Assembly (NCBI GenBank): GCA_025350695.1
Contig: JANXXI010000338.1
Span: 62,001-126,000, forward strand
Direction of reading: 5' to 3'
Origin: Acidobacteriota bacterium
GTDB taxonomy: Bacteria > Acidobacteriota > Terriglobia > Bryobacterales > Bryobacteraceae
DNA: 64,000 bases
The notes below the pieces were generated by a model, which was given only the letters and a program-made list of their open reading frames with translations, had not been told where the DNA came from and made no database searches. A program made the position numbers and the translations under genes. Below, in pieces: positions 9,706 through 17,684 of the stretch. Each line of letters begins with the position of its first letter. The stretch's first letter is position 1.

Positions 9706-10332
9706 ATGAAGAACTACTTTATTGTTGGAGCCCTTACGTTGGCGGCGCTAACACCGCTTGCGGCACAAGCGCCGAAGGATTGGAAGATCCGCGTCGACCG
9801 CAGCACTACGGCATCCGATCCGGACGGCGCGGGCGACATCAAGTTCGTCACCATGGGAAAAGGCTTCCACGCCACCAATCCCAAGGCCGCTGTTTACTAC
9901 AACCCGGCGAACACGGCTACTGGCGCCTACACGCTCCAAGCCAGTTTCAAGCTGATGAAGCCCAGCGGCCACCCAAATTATTATGGGTTGGTGTTTGGCG
10001 GCAGTAACCTGGATGGCGCGCAGCAAAACTATCTATATTTTGTGGTTGCGCAGAATGGCATGTGGCTGATCAAGGGCCGCGATGGCGATGCGACCAGCAA
10101 CGTCGCGCCGAAAACAGCGAACGATGCGGTGAAGAAGCCGGACGCCGAAGGCCAATCGGTGAATGAACTGGAAGTGCGCGTTGGAGCGGACAAAGTGGAC
10201 TTCGTGGTAAACGGAGCAGTGGTGCATTCGGCGCCCAAGAGCGGGCCGCTCGCCAAGACCGATGGCATTTACGGCATCCGCGTGAATCATCAGCTTGAGG
10301 TTCACATTGAAGGATTGTCAATGAAGAAGTAA
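9706..10332 (+). CDS. exported protein of unknown function, lectin/DUF1080-like fold
   Basis: 208 residues from the ATG at 9706, chosen because it follows a GGAGAG ribosome site and opens with a clean signal peptide (MKNYFIVGALTLAALTPLAAQA). The mature part is strand-rich with the sequence of a concanavalin-like/DUF1080-type domain: ASFKLMKPSGHPNYYGLVFGG, a YFVVAQNGMWLIKGRDG stretch, and ELEVRVGADKVDFVVNGAVV, ending in GIYGIRVNHQLEVHIEG. Such domains bind carbohydrate in some secreted proteins. Only 21 bases separate it from the lipase gene, so they may be co-transcribed. A TATAAT hexamer lies at 9650-9655 without a good -35 element. Confidence 0.65.
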   Translation: MKNYFIVGALTLAALTPLAAQAPKDWKIRVDRSTTASDPDGAGDIKFVTMGKGFHATNPKAAVYYNPANTATGAYTLQASFKLMKPSGHPNYYGLVFGGSNLDGAQQNYLYFVVAQNGMWLIKGRDGDATSNVAPKTANDAVKKPDAEGQSVNELEVRVGADKVDFVVNGAVVHSAPKSGPLAKTDGIYGIRVNHQLEVHIEGLSMKK

Positions 10333-10353
10333 TCAACAAAAGGTGAAATAATC

Positions 10354-11292
10354 ATGCCGTCCCCCCTTAATCCAGACCTTTCCGGCTATAGCCATGACGC
10401 CGCTAAGTTGCTGTGCGATGCTTCCAACGTCGCGTATGGCAGCGAAGCGACTTGCCGCGCCTGGGCCATTGACAATGGCTTCAAAGAAGATTTTCAATTC
10501 ATCGACACATCCCATTTGGACCCGATGACTGACACGCAAGGCTTCGTCGCCCAGAGCGCCGACACGCTGCTAGTTGTGTTTCGCGGTACGGAGCCGAGGA
10601 AGATCGCCGATGTAACCAGCGATGCCGAAGCGATCGGGCTTGCGGTATGGGATAAGGACACGTTGGGCAGCGTGCACAAGGGGTTCTTCCGCGCCTTCTT
10701 TGCCGCTTGGGGAAAGCTATTCGGTGGCCGCAAAGTGTTCCCCGATATGCTGCGCAACGCGGCGCCGCGCAAGATCTGGATCACCGGTCACAGCCTGGGC
10801 GGAGCGCTGGCTCAAATTTGCGCGGCCCAAACCGCGTTGCGCGACGCCATTCCAGTGCATGCGGTGTACACCTTCGGGCAGCCGAGGGTTGGAGACGAAC
10901 AGTTTGCCGCAACGTTGCACGCCGCGCTGGGGATGCGTACGTTCCGGCTGGTGAACAATCAGGATGTTGTGCCGCGCGTGCCGTTCTACACCTTGCGCTA
11001 CCGGCACTTTGGGCAGGAGCTATTTTTTTCGGGCGGCCAACGGAGAGAGCAGCCGGACGCGGTGGAGAGCATGACGGTGGCTTTGGAATCGCTTCGTTCG
11101 ATGTCCGGTTTGCCCACTTTGGCTTCCGCCGTTAGCGGATTGTTGGACGGATTATTGTCCGGCGATCCGAAGGCAGGGTTCCTGATGATCGAAAAACATT
11201 TGGATCCGCGTAATTTGTTAAAGGCGGGGACTGTGAATATTTCGGACCACTTAATGAAGTCCGGATACTCCACGTTGTTCAAGTCCCAATAG
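10354..11292 (+). CDS. class 3 lipase-family alpha/beta hydrolase
   Basis: 312 residues. The nucleophile elbow GHSLGGAL (Ser near residue 146) within KIWITGHSLGGALAQ, the preceding LLVVFRGTEP strand with its oxyanion region, and YTFGQPRVGD followed by RLVNNQDVVPRVPF are the signatures of fungal-type class 3 lipases (Pfam lipase_3). The catalytic Asp is probably the one in NNQDVVPRVP and the His the one in YRHFGQE. No signal peptide is evident, so it would act in the cytoplasm or be released another way. AGGTGA precedes the ATG. The 3' end overlaps the convergent allC-like gene by 42 bases. Confidence 0.88.
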   Translation: MPSPLNPDLSGYSHDAAKLLCDASNVAYGSEATCRAWAIDNGFKEDFQFIDTSHLDPMTDTQGFVAQSADTLLVVFRGTEPRKIADVTSDAEAIGLAVWDKDTLGSVHKGFFRAFFAAWGKLFGGRKVFPDMLRNAAPRKIWITGHSLGGALAQICAAQTALRDAIPVHAVYTFGQPRVGDEQFAATLHAALGMRTFRLVNNQDVVPRVPFYTLRYRHFGQELFFSGGQRREQPDAVESMTVALESLRSMSGLPTLASAVSGLLDGLLSGDPKAGFLMIEKHLDPRNLLKAGTVNISDHLMKSGYSTLFKSQ

Positions 11293-12468
11293 AAACTGAC
11301 AGCCCACGTCAATCGCCGCTTGCACATCGCCCGGCAAAACGGTCTCATCGGGATGGTGACTAATGCCTCCGGGTGAGCGCACGAACAGCATGGCGATGGG
11401 AACCCGTTCGGCCATGATCATTGCATCGTGACCAGCCCCGCTGCCCATCTTGTGGACCGGATGACCTACCTTTTGCAGACTGGCCTCGAGTACTTCTGTA
11501 AGTACTGCGTCGCAGGGAACGGCTGGTTGATTGAGTAACTCAGTGGTTCTTACATCTATTGAGCGGCGCTGGCCGATTCTGCGGGCGGCTTCGATAATTT
11601 TAACCGTGCAATTCACTCGAATGGCGTCGTCTGAATGGCGCACATCTAAACTAAGGTAAGCTGCTCCGGGAATTACGTTGCCTGCTCCTGGAGTGACTGC
11701 GATGCGGCCCACAGTGGCGACAAGACCTGGTTCGGTTTGGCCCGTTCGTTCCACTTCCACGATCCATTCCGCAGCCGCGACCAGAGCATCGCGCCGAAGG
11801 TGCATCGGTGTGGTTCCAGCATGATTGGGTTGGCCTTGAAAAGTAAGTTCATGGCGGCTTTGCCCATTGATCGCTGTCACTAATCCCAATGGTAGATGTA
11901 AGCTTTCAAGCACCGGGCCTTGCTCAATGTGGAACTCAAGGTAGCCGATGGTTACAGCAACGTCGATGGCCGCTAACGGGATTTCGGTGGGATCCAGGCC
12001 GAAGGCGCGAATCGCTTCCGACACGGTGATGCCTTGCTTGTCCTTCGTGTTGAGCAATACTTCGTCTAGTGCACCCGTGAGCGCCCGGCTACCGATGAAG
12101 GGCACGCCGAAGCGAACGCCTTCTTCTTCGCTGAACGCCACGATCTCAACGCTGTAAGGGAGAAGCTCACCTTTCAACGCTTCAATAAGACTGATAGCCA
12201 GAGTGACGCCGAGCACACCGTCATACGCTCCCGCGTTGGGCACCGAATCGACGTGCGATCCAATGATAAGGCGTCGCCCGGTCTTGCCAGGATAAAGCCC
12301 GTGCAGGTTTCCGGCGTCATCGATCCAAACCCGCATGCCAAGCGGTTCCATCCATTCCCGAAGGTTATGGTGGACGTCGCGCATGGGCGGCGATAGAAAC
12401 GTGCGCGTGATGCAGCCGGGCGTTTCGCTGAAGCGCGCCAGTTCCAGGCACCTTTCGATGGCCGTCAT
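11251..12468 (-). CDS. allC: M20-family amidohydrolase, probable allantoate amidohydrolase
   Basis: 405 residues of the AllC/HyuC group of M20 peptidases. Metal-site segments are visible: GSHVDSVPNAGAYDG (near 71), FSEEEGVRFG (near 111), EFHIEQGP (near 176), and the C-terminal SPGGISHHPDE. PNHAGTTPM marks the dimerisation domain. AllC hydrolyses allantoate to ureidoglycine, ammonia and carbon dioxide; close relatives hydrolyse N-carbamoyl amino acids or ureidoglycolate. Being last in a purine-degradation operon and abutting uraH (stop TGA directly followed by ATG) favours allantoate or ureidoglycolate. The 3' end overlaps the convergent lipase gene. Confidence 0.85.
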   Translation of the reverse strand: MTAIERCLELARFSETPGCITRTFLSPPMRDVHHNLREWMEPLGMRVWIDDAGNLHGLYPGKTGRRLIIGSHVDSVPNAGAYDGVLGVTLAISLIEALKGELLPYSVEIVAFSEEEGVRFGVPFIGSRALTGALDEVLLNTKDKQGITVSEAIRAFGLDPTEIPLAAIDVAVTIGYLEFHIEQGPVLESLHLPLGLVTAINGQSRHELTFQGQPNHAGTTPMHLRRDALVAAAEWIVEVERTGQTEPGLVATVGRIAVTPGAGNVIPGAAYLSLDVRHSDDAIRVNCTVKIIEAARRIGQRRSIDVRTTELLNQPAVPCDAVLTEVLEASLQKVGHPVHKMGSGAGHDAMIMAERVPIAMLFVRSPGGISHHPDETVLPGDVQAAIDVGCQFLLGLEQRGVSGLH

Positions 12469-12810
12469 TCACGAACCCCGGTAGGTGCTGTAACCGTAGG
12501 GCGAGACGAGGAGCGGTACGTGATATTTGCCCATGCTCGTATCCAGCCCAAAGCGTACAACCACTTCTTCAAGGAAGGCCGGCATACTTGTCTCCAGGTC
12601 CTTGTCTCGAAAATACGCTCCTATGTGGAAAATAAGATCGTAGACGCCGTCTTTGAAATCTTCGCCCGAGAGCAGCGGCTGATCGGTGCGTCCATCGTGA
12701 TTGGTTTCTGCTTCTTTGAGTAACTTGCCTTCGCAAAAGAGCTCAATGCGAACCAATGAAGCTGGGCGGCCGGACGACTGATCTAGGACGTGCGTAGTAA
12801 GTTGACTCAT
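12469..12810 (-). CDS. uraH: 5-hydroxyisourate hydrolase
   Basis: 113 residues from the ATG at 12810 (MSQLTTHVLDQSSGRPA), the standard length of transthyretin-related HIU hydrolase. The N-terminal HVLD histidine motif and the C-terminal signature YRGS as the last four residues are both present, with VPLLVSPYGYSTYRGS conserved. The enzyme opens the uricase product 5-hydroxyisourate to OHCU. Its start lies two bases after the uricase stop and its stop abuts the amidohydrolase start, so expression is coupled. Confidence 0.95.
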   Translation of the reverse strand: MSQLTTHVLDQSSGRPASLVRIELFCEGKLLKEAETNHDGRTDQPLLSGEDFKDGVYDLIFHIGAYFRDKDLETSMPAFLEEVVVRFGLDTSMGKYHVPLLVSPYGYSTYRGS

Positions 12811-12812
12811 GG

Positions 12813-13664
12813 CTAACGCTTCATTGTAAGGCCAAGGCACCCATAGGGCGGGCGGGCGTCAGTATAGACGCCTAGCACGTCACCTTCTTCTGCAATCGTA
12901 TCCCAAGTACGGTTGTTGGCTTCGAGGTGGATCTCGGCAATCTCGGGGATATCGGCCAGCATTTTGGTTCCAAGTTGATAGATGACCTCTTGAATGCTAC
13001 CCGACTCAAAGCCTTGGAAGATCTCATGCACCATGCGTCGCACATGCGCGGTGAGGGCTCCAGCGGAGAATCCGGCGGAGTGGTTGGTGTACGACCAATC
13101 GAGATCAAGCCACATGTGGAGTGGACGGTTAGTAATATCGGGCAGCGTGGTGTAAGTATCGCGGACGAAGCCTTTGAAGGCGCTGCCGCCCAGCCGCAGT
13201 AGGCGGAATCCGGTGATGCCGGAACGAAGGTCCGTGATCCCTGTTCGACTAACTTCGATGCGAACGGTGGCGCGATCAGGTCCGGATGGCGCGAAGGCGA
13301 CGTGGCCGTCCACGATTCCCTCGTAAGGAATTTGTGAGGCGGAGATTTGTAACCCCTCCACCTGTGGATAGATGCCCAGAAACTTATCGCCCAGGAAGCG
13401 GACGTAGGCTTCCAGGTCGTAACCCACAAAGTTCATCGTCTCGCGTTGGATGAAGTTCTTCATCGAGTCGGTAGCAATGAGACTTGTGTTATCGCCGGTA
13501 GTGTAAGTGGGCCAGAATGAGTCGCCGTAGAGCAGCATCAGAACATTGGCGCCGAAGACCGGGTATTGGCCGGCGGGGGTCTTGCCGTCACGATTCAGCC
13601 GGTAGACAGTTACATCTCCCTTACCGTAATAGTTGCGCTTTTGGCCAGAGGCGAAAGTGTTCAT
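12813..13664 (-). CDS. uox: urate oxidase (factor-independent uricase)
   Basis: 283 residues from the ATG at 13664, which has an AAGGAG ribosome site six bases upstream. Two tandem T-fold domains are expected. NYYGKGDVTVYRL holds the Lys and IATDSMKNFI the Thr of the catalytic dyad; VRIEVSRTGI, GSAFKGFVRD and a C-terminal ARPPYGCLGL stretch also fit. It oxidises urate to 5-hydroxyisourate with oxygen and no cofactor. Where many uricases have Asn-Lys-His near the active site, this one has NRT in HLEANNRTWD, as in some bacterial uricases. The start overlaps the uraD stop by four bases. Confidence 0.93.
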   Translation of the reverse strand: MNTFASGQKRNYYGKGDVTVYRLNRDGKTPAGQYPVFGANVLMLLYGDSFWPTYTTGDNTSLIATDSMKNFIQRETMNFVGYDLEAYVRFLGDKFLGIYPQVEGLQISASQIPYEGIVDGHVAFAPSGPDRATVRIEVSRTGITDLRSGITGFRLLRLGGSAFKGFVRDTYTTLPDITNRPLHMWLDLDWSYTNHSAGFSAGALTAHVRRMVHEIFQGFESGSIQEVIYQLGTKMLADIPEIAEIHLEANNRTWDTIAEEGDVLGVYTDARPPYGCLGLTMKR

Positions 13665-14143
13665 GCGGACTCCTTGAATGTGTCTGATAAACGGAACCAC
13701 GCGATGTTAGCGATTTGTTCTAAGGCTGTTGCGTGTTCGGCAGCGGGCGTATTGTCGAGGCGGGCTTCGAGGGCTTGCAGGATGGCGTGCTTGGTGCTGC
13801 CTTTGACGGCGTAAATAAAGGGGAAGGCGAATTTCCTCTTGTATTCAGCGTTTAACCTGTTGAGCGTTGCAAATTCATCGGGCGTCAGTTGGTTCAACCC
13901 GGCGCCAGCTTGTTCCCCAACCGAGGCGTCGCTCATCTTGGCGCGCGCTCCCAGGTCAGGGTGAGCCTGGATCAACGCTAGTTGTTCGGCGGGCGCAGCC
14001 TGTCGGACCACGGCCACCATGGCGGCGTGCATTGTTTCAATGCTTGGAAAGGGCAACTCAGACGATGCCCTTTCGGCCACCCAGGGTGAGTGTTCAAATA
14101 CCCATCCGACCTTCTCAACGAAGGTGATCTGTTCTTTGGTCAT
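13661..14143 (-). CDS. uraD: 2-oxo-4-hydroxy-4-carboxy-5-ureidoimidazoline decarboxylase
   Basis: 160 residues from the ATG at 14143. The all-helical OHCU decarboxylase family is recognised by the VFEHSPWVAERA segment near the start, IQAHPDLGARAKM (with the HPDLG active-site motif), the central LNAEYKRKFAFPFIYAVKG segment, and IANIAWFRLSD at the end. It converts OHCU to (S)-allantoin, completing urate breakdown with uricase and uraH. Stop and start overlap neighbours by four bases on both sides (ATGA). Confidence 0.95.
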   Translation of the reverse strand: MTKEQITFVEKVGWVFEHSPWVAERASSELPFPSIETMHAAMVAVVRQAAPAEQLALIQAHPDLGARAKMSDASVGEQAGAGLNQLTPDEFATLNRLNAEYKRKFAFPFIYAVKGSTKHAILQALEARLDNTPAAEHATALEQIANIAWFRLSDTFKESA

Positions 14144-15420
14144 ACTTGACGCCCTGCCACCCAAGTGGACAAAATGCTCTCGGCGCCGCCCAGTGTGAAG
14201 ATTGCGGCCAACATTCGCTCCGGGCTTTCCGCGTTTTTCTGGACAGCTTGAAGCACGCTTCCCTCCGGAGCTTGAATACGAACAAAATCGGCTGACCGGC
14301 CAGGCGCGAAATCGCCTGCATTAGCGCCTAAAGCCTCTGCGCCCGCTCGGGTGGCCAAATAGAGTAAGTGCGCCGGAGTAAGTCCGTAACCATCGGGACA
14401 AAGCCGCTGCATGAGGTAAGCCTGCAAGCCTTCCTTCAACATGTCGAAGCCCGTGCCCGCCCCAACGTCAGTTCCAAGAGCGATGCGCACTCCGGCGTGA
14501 ACATGGCGCGTCATAGCGAACAAGCCGCTGCCAAGTGACGCATTGCTTACAGGGCAGTGCGCGACGGTGGCTCCGCTTGCTGCCAGGCGTTGTAATTCCG
14601 AGTTGCTTGCGTGAACGTTGTGGGCCAGTACCGAACGCTCTCCCACCAATCCGAACTTCTCGTAGACCGCCAAATAGTCCGAAGCCCAGGGAAACTCTCG
14701 AGCCACTGCCATGACCTCTTGTTGGTTTTCGTTTAAGTGCGTTTGGAATAGCAAGCTGGGCGTTTCGGCCATGATAGACCGGCAAACGTCGAGCATTGCG
14801 TCGGAGTTCGACAGGGCGAAACGTGGTGTGACGGCGTAAGTCAACAAGCCCTTCGCATGATGGCGACTAATCAGCGTTTGGCTTTGTTCGTAAGCTGCAT
14901 CCGGGCTGGTGTGTAACACAGGTAGTAAGTTGCGGTCGGAGAGCACAAGGCCGCTTGCAATGCGCAGCCCGCTTGAGCCGGCTTCTTCAAAGAATGCCTC
15001 CATTGCAGGGACGAAATGCGCGCCGAACACCAAGGCGGTAGTAGTTCCGTGCCGCGCCAGGGCGCTGAGGAATTCCCGGGCGATGAGGCGGGCATACGAA
15101 GCATCAGCCATGCGGGCCTCTTCTGGCAGGGCGCTATGCTTCAGCCAGTCGAGCAACGGTTCACCCAGTGCACCTATGATGCGGACCTGCGGGAAGTGAA
15201 CGTGCGTATCAACAAAACCTGGCAGCAGGAAACTGCCGCGCCAGTCGTGAATTTCCGCGTTGGGATTAGCGTTGGCAATGGCTGAGAACTCACCGCAGGC
15301 CTGGACTTGGCCATCGTTAACTAACAAGGCGCCATCGGCGAATGCTTCCAGCGCCCGCGCTTCCCGGAAAGGATTGCGGGGCGTTGCAAAGACGGTGGCT
15401 CTGTAGAGTCGCCTGGTCAA
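14140..15420 (-). CDS. guaD: guanine deaminase
   Basis: 426 residues of the amidohydrolase superfamily. The metal ligands are in PGFVDTHVHFPQ (HxH near residue 72), the QTHLNENQ motif and ALGTDVGAGTGFDM (Asp); FPQVRIIG and LAHNVHASNSE are typical of GuaD, as is TRHVHAGVRIALGTD. The enzyme deaminates guanine to xanthine, the substrate of the xdhAB product encoded just upstream. Overlap of four bases with xdhB and with uraD. Confidence 0.93.
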   Translation of the reverse strand: MTRRLYRATVFATPRNPFREARALEAFADGALLVNDGQVQACGEFSAIANANPNAEIHDWRGSFLLPGFVDTHVHFPQVRIIGALGEPLLDWLKHSALPEEARMADASYARLIAREFLSALARHGTTTALVFGAHFVPAMEAFFEEAGSSGLRIASGLVLSDRNLLPVLHTSPDAAYEQSQTLISRHHAKGLLTYAVTPRFALSNSDAMLDVCRSIMAETPSLLFQTHLNENQQEVMAVAREFPWASDYLAVYEKFGLVGERSVLAHNVHASNSELQRLAASGATVAHCPVSNASLGSGLFAMTRHVHAGVRIALGTDVGAGTGFDMLKEGLQAYLMQRLCPDGYGLTPAHLLYLATRAGAEALGANAGDFAPGRSADFVRIQAPEGSVLQAVQKNAESPERMLAAIFTLGGAESILSTWVAGRQV

Positions 15421-17684
15421 TTGCGAATCCTTTCGATGGCAAAGTAGATGCGTTCCGGCGTGGCAGGCGAGTCGATTTCAATCAAACGGGGAGCACCGAA
15501 CGCCGCGATGGCGTCGCGAATTGCTTCGCGCACGGAGATCGCGAGCATCAGCGGCGGCTCGCCGACTGCTTTACTGCCGAAGACCACTCCGGGCTCGGCG
15601 GCGCGTTCGAGCATCTTGACGTTGAATACTTCGGGTAGCTCGGCCCAGGAAGGTAGCTTGTAAGTGGATGCGCTGTTAGTGGCAAGGCGGCCTTTCGCGT
15701 CCCACACCAACTCTTCAAGCGTCAGCCAACCCGCGCCTTGGATGAACCCGCCCTCGATCTGCCCGCGATCGACGAGCGGAGAAAGCGACTGGCCGCAATC
15801 TTCGAGAATATCGACCCGGCGCAAGCGCATGGCCCCGGTGAAGCCGTCTAACTCTACTTCGGAAACAGCGGCTCCGTAGGCGTAATAGAAGAACGGTCGG
15901 CCTTGTCCGGTGGCTGGATCATAATGTATCTCCGGCGTGCGATAGTAGCCGCTGGCGAATAATGGTAGGCGCTGGCGATAGGCGCTCTCGACTAATTTGG
16001 CGAAGGCTATGACGGCGCCGTTGTCGCCATGGACTTCTCCGTTTTCGAACTTGACGGTGGCGCATTTCAGCAGTTCCACAGCCACCGTCGTAAGCGCGGA
16101 TTGTAGCTTGCGGCAAGCATCCAGCACCGCGGCTCCATTCAGGTCGCTACCCGCTGAGGCAGCTGTTGCCGACGTGTTCGGTACCTTGTCTGTTCGCGTT
16201 GGCATTAGGCGAATGGCACTGGCTTCAACACCGAGCCCATCGGCGGCAATTTGACGGATTTTGGTTTGCAGGCCTTGTCCCATCTCCGTTCCGCCATGAT
16301 TCACTTGGACACTGCCATCGCGGTAAATCAGCACCATGGCGCCGGCCTGATTGAACATTGTCGCGGTAAACGAAATGCCGAATTTTACGGACGTGATGGC
16401 GATCCCACGCTTGGTATGCCGATGCCTCGAATTGAAATCGGAGATGGCAGTGCGCCTCGCCGCAAACTCGCTTGATTCTTTCAATTCCGCCCAAATCCGC
16501 GAGATTCGCGCGGCGTCCTTCACCGGCTGGCCGTAGTGGGTCACGTCGCCTTCGCGATAAAAATTGCGCTCGCGCACAACCTCCGGCGCAAGACCCAGCG
16601 TGCGCGCAATGCGGTCGGCGATGTCCTCAATGACCAGCATGCCCTGCGGACCACCGAATCCTCGAAATGCGGTCTGCGAGGTTTTGTGCGTCTTCACCAC
16701 ATAGCCAGTCAGGTCGATGGCCGGGATGTTGTAGCAATTGTCGGCGTGAAACATAGCGCGCCAAACGATTGGTTCCGATAGATCGAGACTCCAACCCGCA
16801 TCGGCGTAGAGGGACATCTTCGCCGCTTCAATCTTTCCTTGGCTCGAAAAGCCCGCCTCGAACTTGGCGAGGAACGGGTGACGCTTTCCGGTAAGAATCA
16901 TGTCAAGCTTGCGCGGTAAGCGAACGCTGACGGGTCTGCCGGTTTTAAGCGCGCCCAGCGCCGCCACGGCAGCCCAACAATTGGCCTGCACCTCTTTGCC
17001 GCCGAACGCGCCGCCCATGCGTAGGCACTCCACAATCACGCGGTTCTTAGGCCAGCCCAGCACCCGCGCTACAATTTCCTGCGTCTCACTTGGATGCTGC
17101 GTGGAACAATGCAGAGATACTCCGCCCGATTCATCCAACCATGCCAAGGCGCATTGTGTTTCCAGATAAAAGTGTTCTTGTCCCCCGATTCGCAGCTCGC
17201 CTGTCAGTTTGTGCGTGCAAGCCGCAATTGCCTCAGTGGCATCGCCACGATTCATTCGCAGTGGAGGTGAGTGCAGGCTGTCGGCTGCAATAGCATCGTC
17301 CAGAGTAACTAGCGCGGGTAACTGGTTGTAAGTTACGTTTACAGCGGCAGCCCCTAAGCGCGCAGCCTCGAGAGTCTCAGCAAGCACCCACACAACTGGT
17401 TGGCTGTAGAAGAGGATTTCAGTGGGGAACAGAGGCTCGTCATGACGATTCGGGCCAGAATCGGCTTCGCCTGGGGCTTCGGTTAGCGTGGCTATTACCC
17501 CCGGAATCGTAAGTGCCGGAATAACATCGATGGCTGTCACGGTGGCGTGCGCATGAGGCGACATTACAGGCCATGCATGTAACACCCCAGGGAATCGATT
17601 GAGTAGATCATTCGTGTAGAGAGCCTCACCGGTGACGTGCCCACGCGCGCTTTCGTGAGGCTGAGGTTGGCCGACGTTGCTCAA
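15417..17684 (-). CDS. xdhB: xanthine dehydrogenase, molybdopterin-binding subunit
   Basis: 755 residues, the normal size of bacterial XdhB. Molybdopterin-binding segments are visible: GGAFGGKEVQAN (near 228), FRGFGGPQGMLVIED (near 340), GGTEMGQGLQTKIRQ (near 460), SAGSDLNGAAV (near 508), GGFIQGAGWLTLEE and KAVGEPPLML, whose Glu is the catalytic base in XDH. The protein hydroxylates hypoxanthine and xanthine to urate, passing electrons to the FeS/FAD subunit. Its start overlaps the xdhA stop by four bases. No xdhC gene for sulfuration of the cofactor is in the operon. Confidence 0.95.
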   Translation of the reverse strand: MSNVGQPQPHESARGHVTGEALYTNDLLNRFPGVLHAWPVMSPHAHATVTAIDVIPALTIPGVIATLTEAPGEADSGPNRHDEPLFPTEILFYSQPVVWVLAETLEAARLGAAAVNVTYNQLPALVTLDDAIAADSLHSPPLRMNRGDATEAIAACTHKLTGELRIGGQEHFYLETQCALAWLDESGGVSLHCSTQHPSETQEIVARVLGWPKNRVIVECLRMGGAFGGKEVQANCWAAVAALGALKTGRPVSVRLPRKLDMILTGKRHPFLAKFEAGFSSQGKIEAAKMSLYADAGWSLDLSEPIVWRAMFHADNCYNIPAIDLTGYVVKTHKTSQTAFRGFGGPQGMLVIEDIADRIARTLGLAPEVVRERNFYREGDVTHYGQPVKDAARISRIWAELKESSEFAARRTAISDFNSRHRHTKRGIAITSVKFGISFTATMFNQAGAMVLIYRDGSVQVNHGGTEMGQGLQTKIRQIAADGLGVEASAIRLMPTRTDKVPNTSATAASAGSDLNGAAVLDACRKLQSALTTVAVELLKCATVKFENGEVHGDNGAVIAFAKLVESAYRQRLPLFASGYYRTPEIHYDPATGQGRPFFYYAYGAAVSEVELDGFTGAMRLRRVDILEDCGQSLSPLVDRGQIEGGFIQGAGWLTLEELVWDAKGRLATNSASTYKLPSWAELPEVFNVKMLERAAEPGVVFGSKAVGEPPLMLAISVREAIRDAIAAFGAPRLIEIDSPATPERIYFAIERIRN

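Noticed and set aside
12872-13429. 185-codon frame on the same strand as uricase in another phase
   Set aside because: The uricase frame explains this stretch with conserved family motifs; the other frame has no recognisable features.
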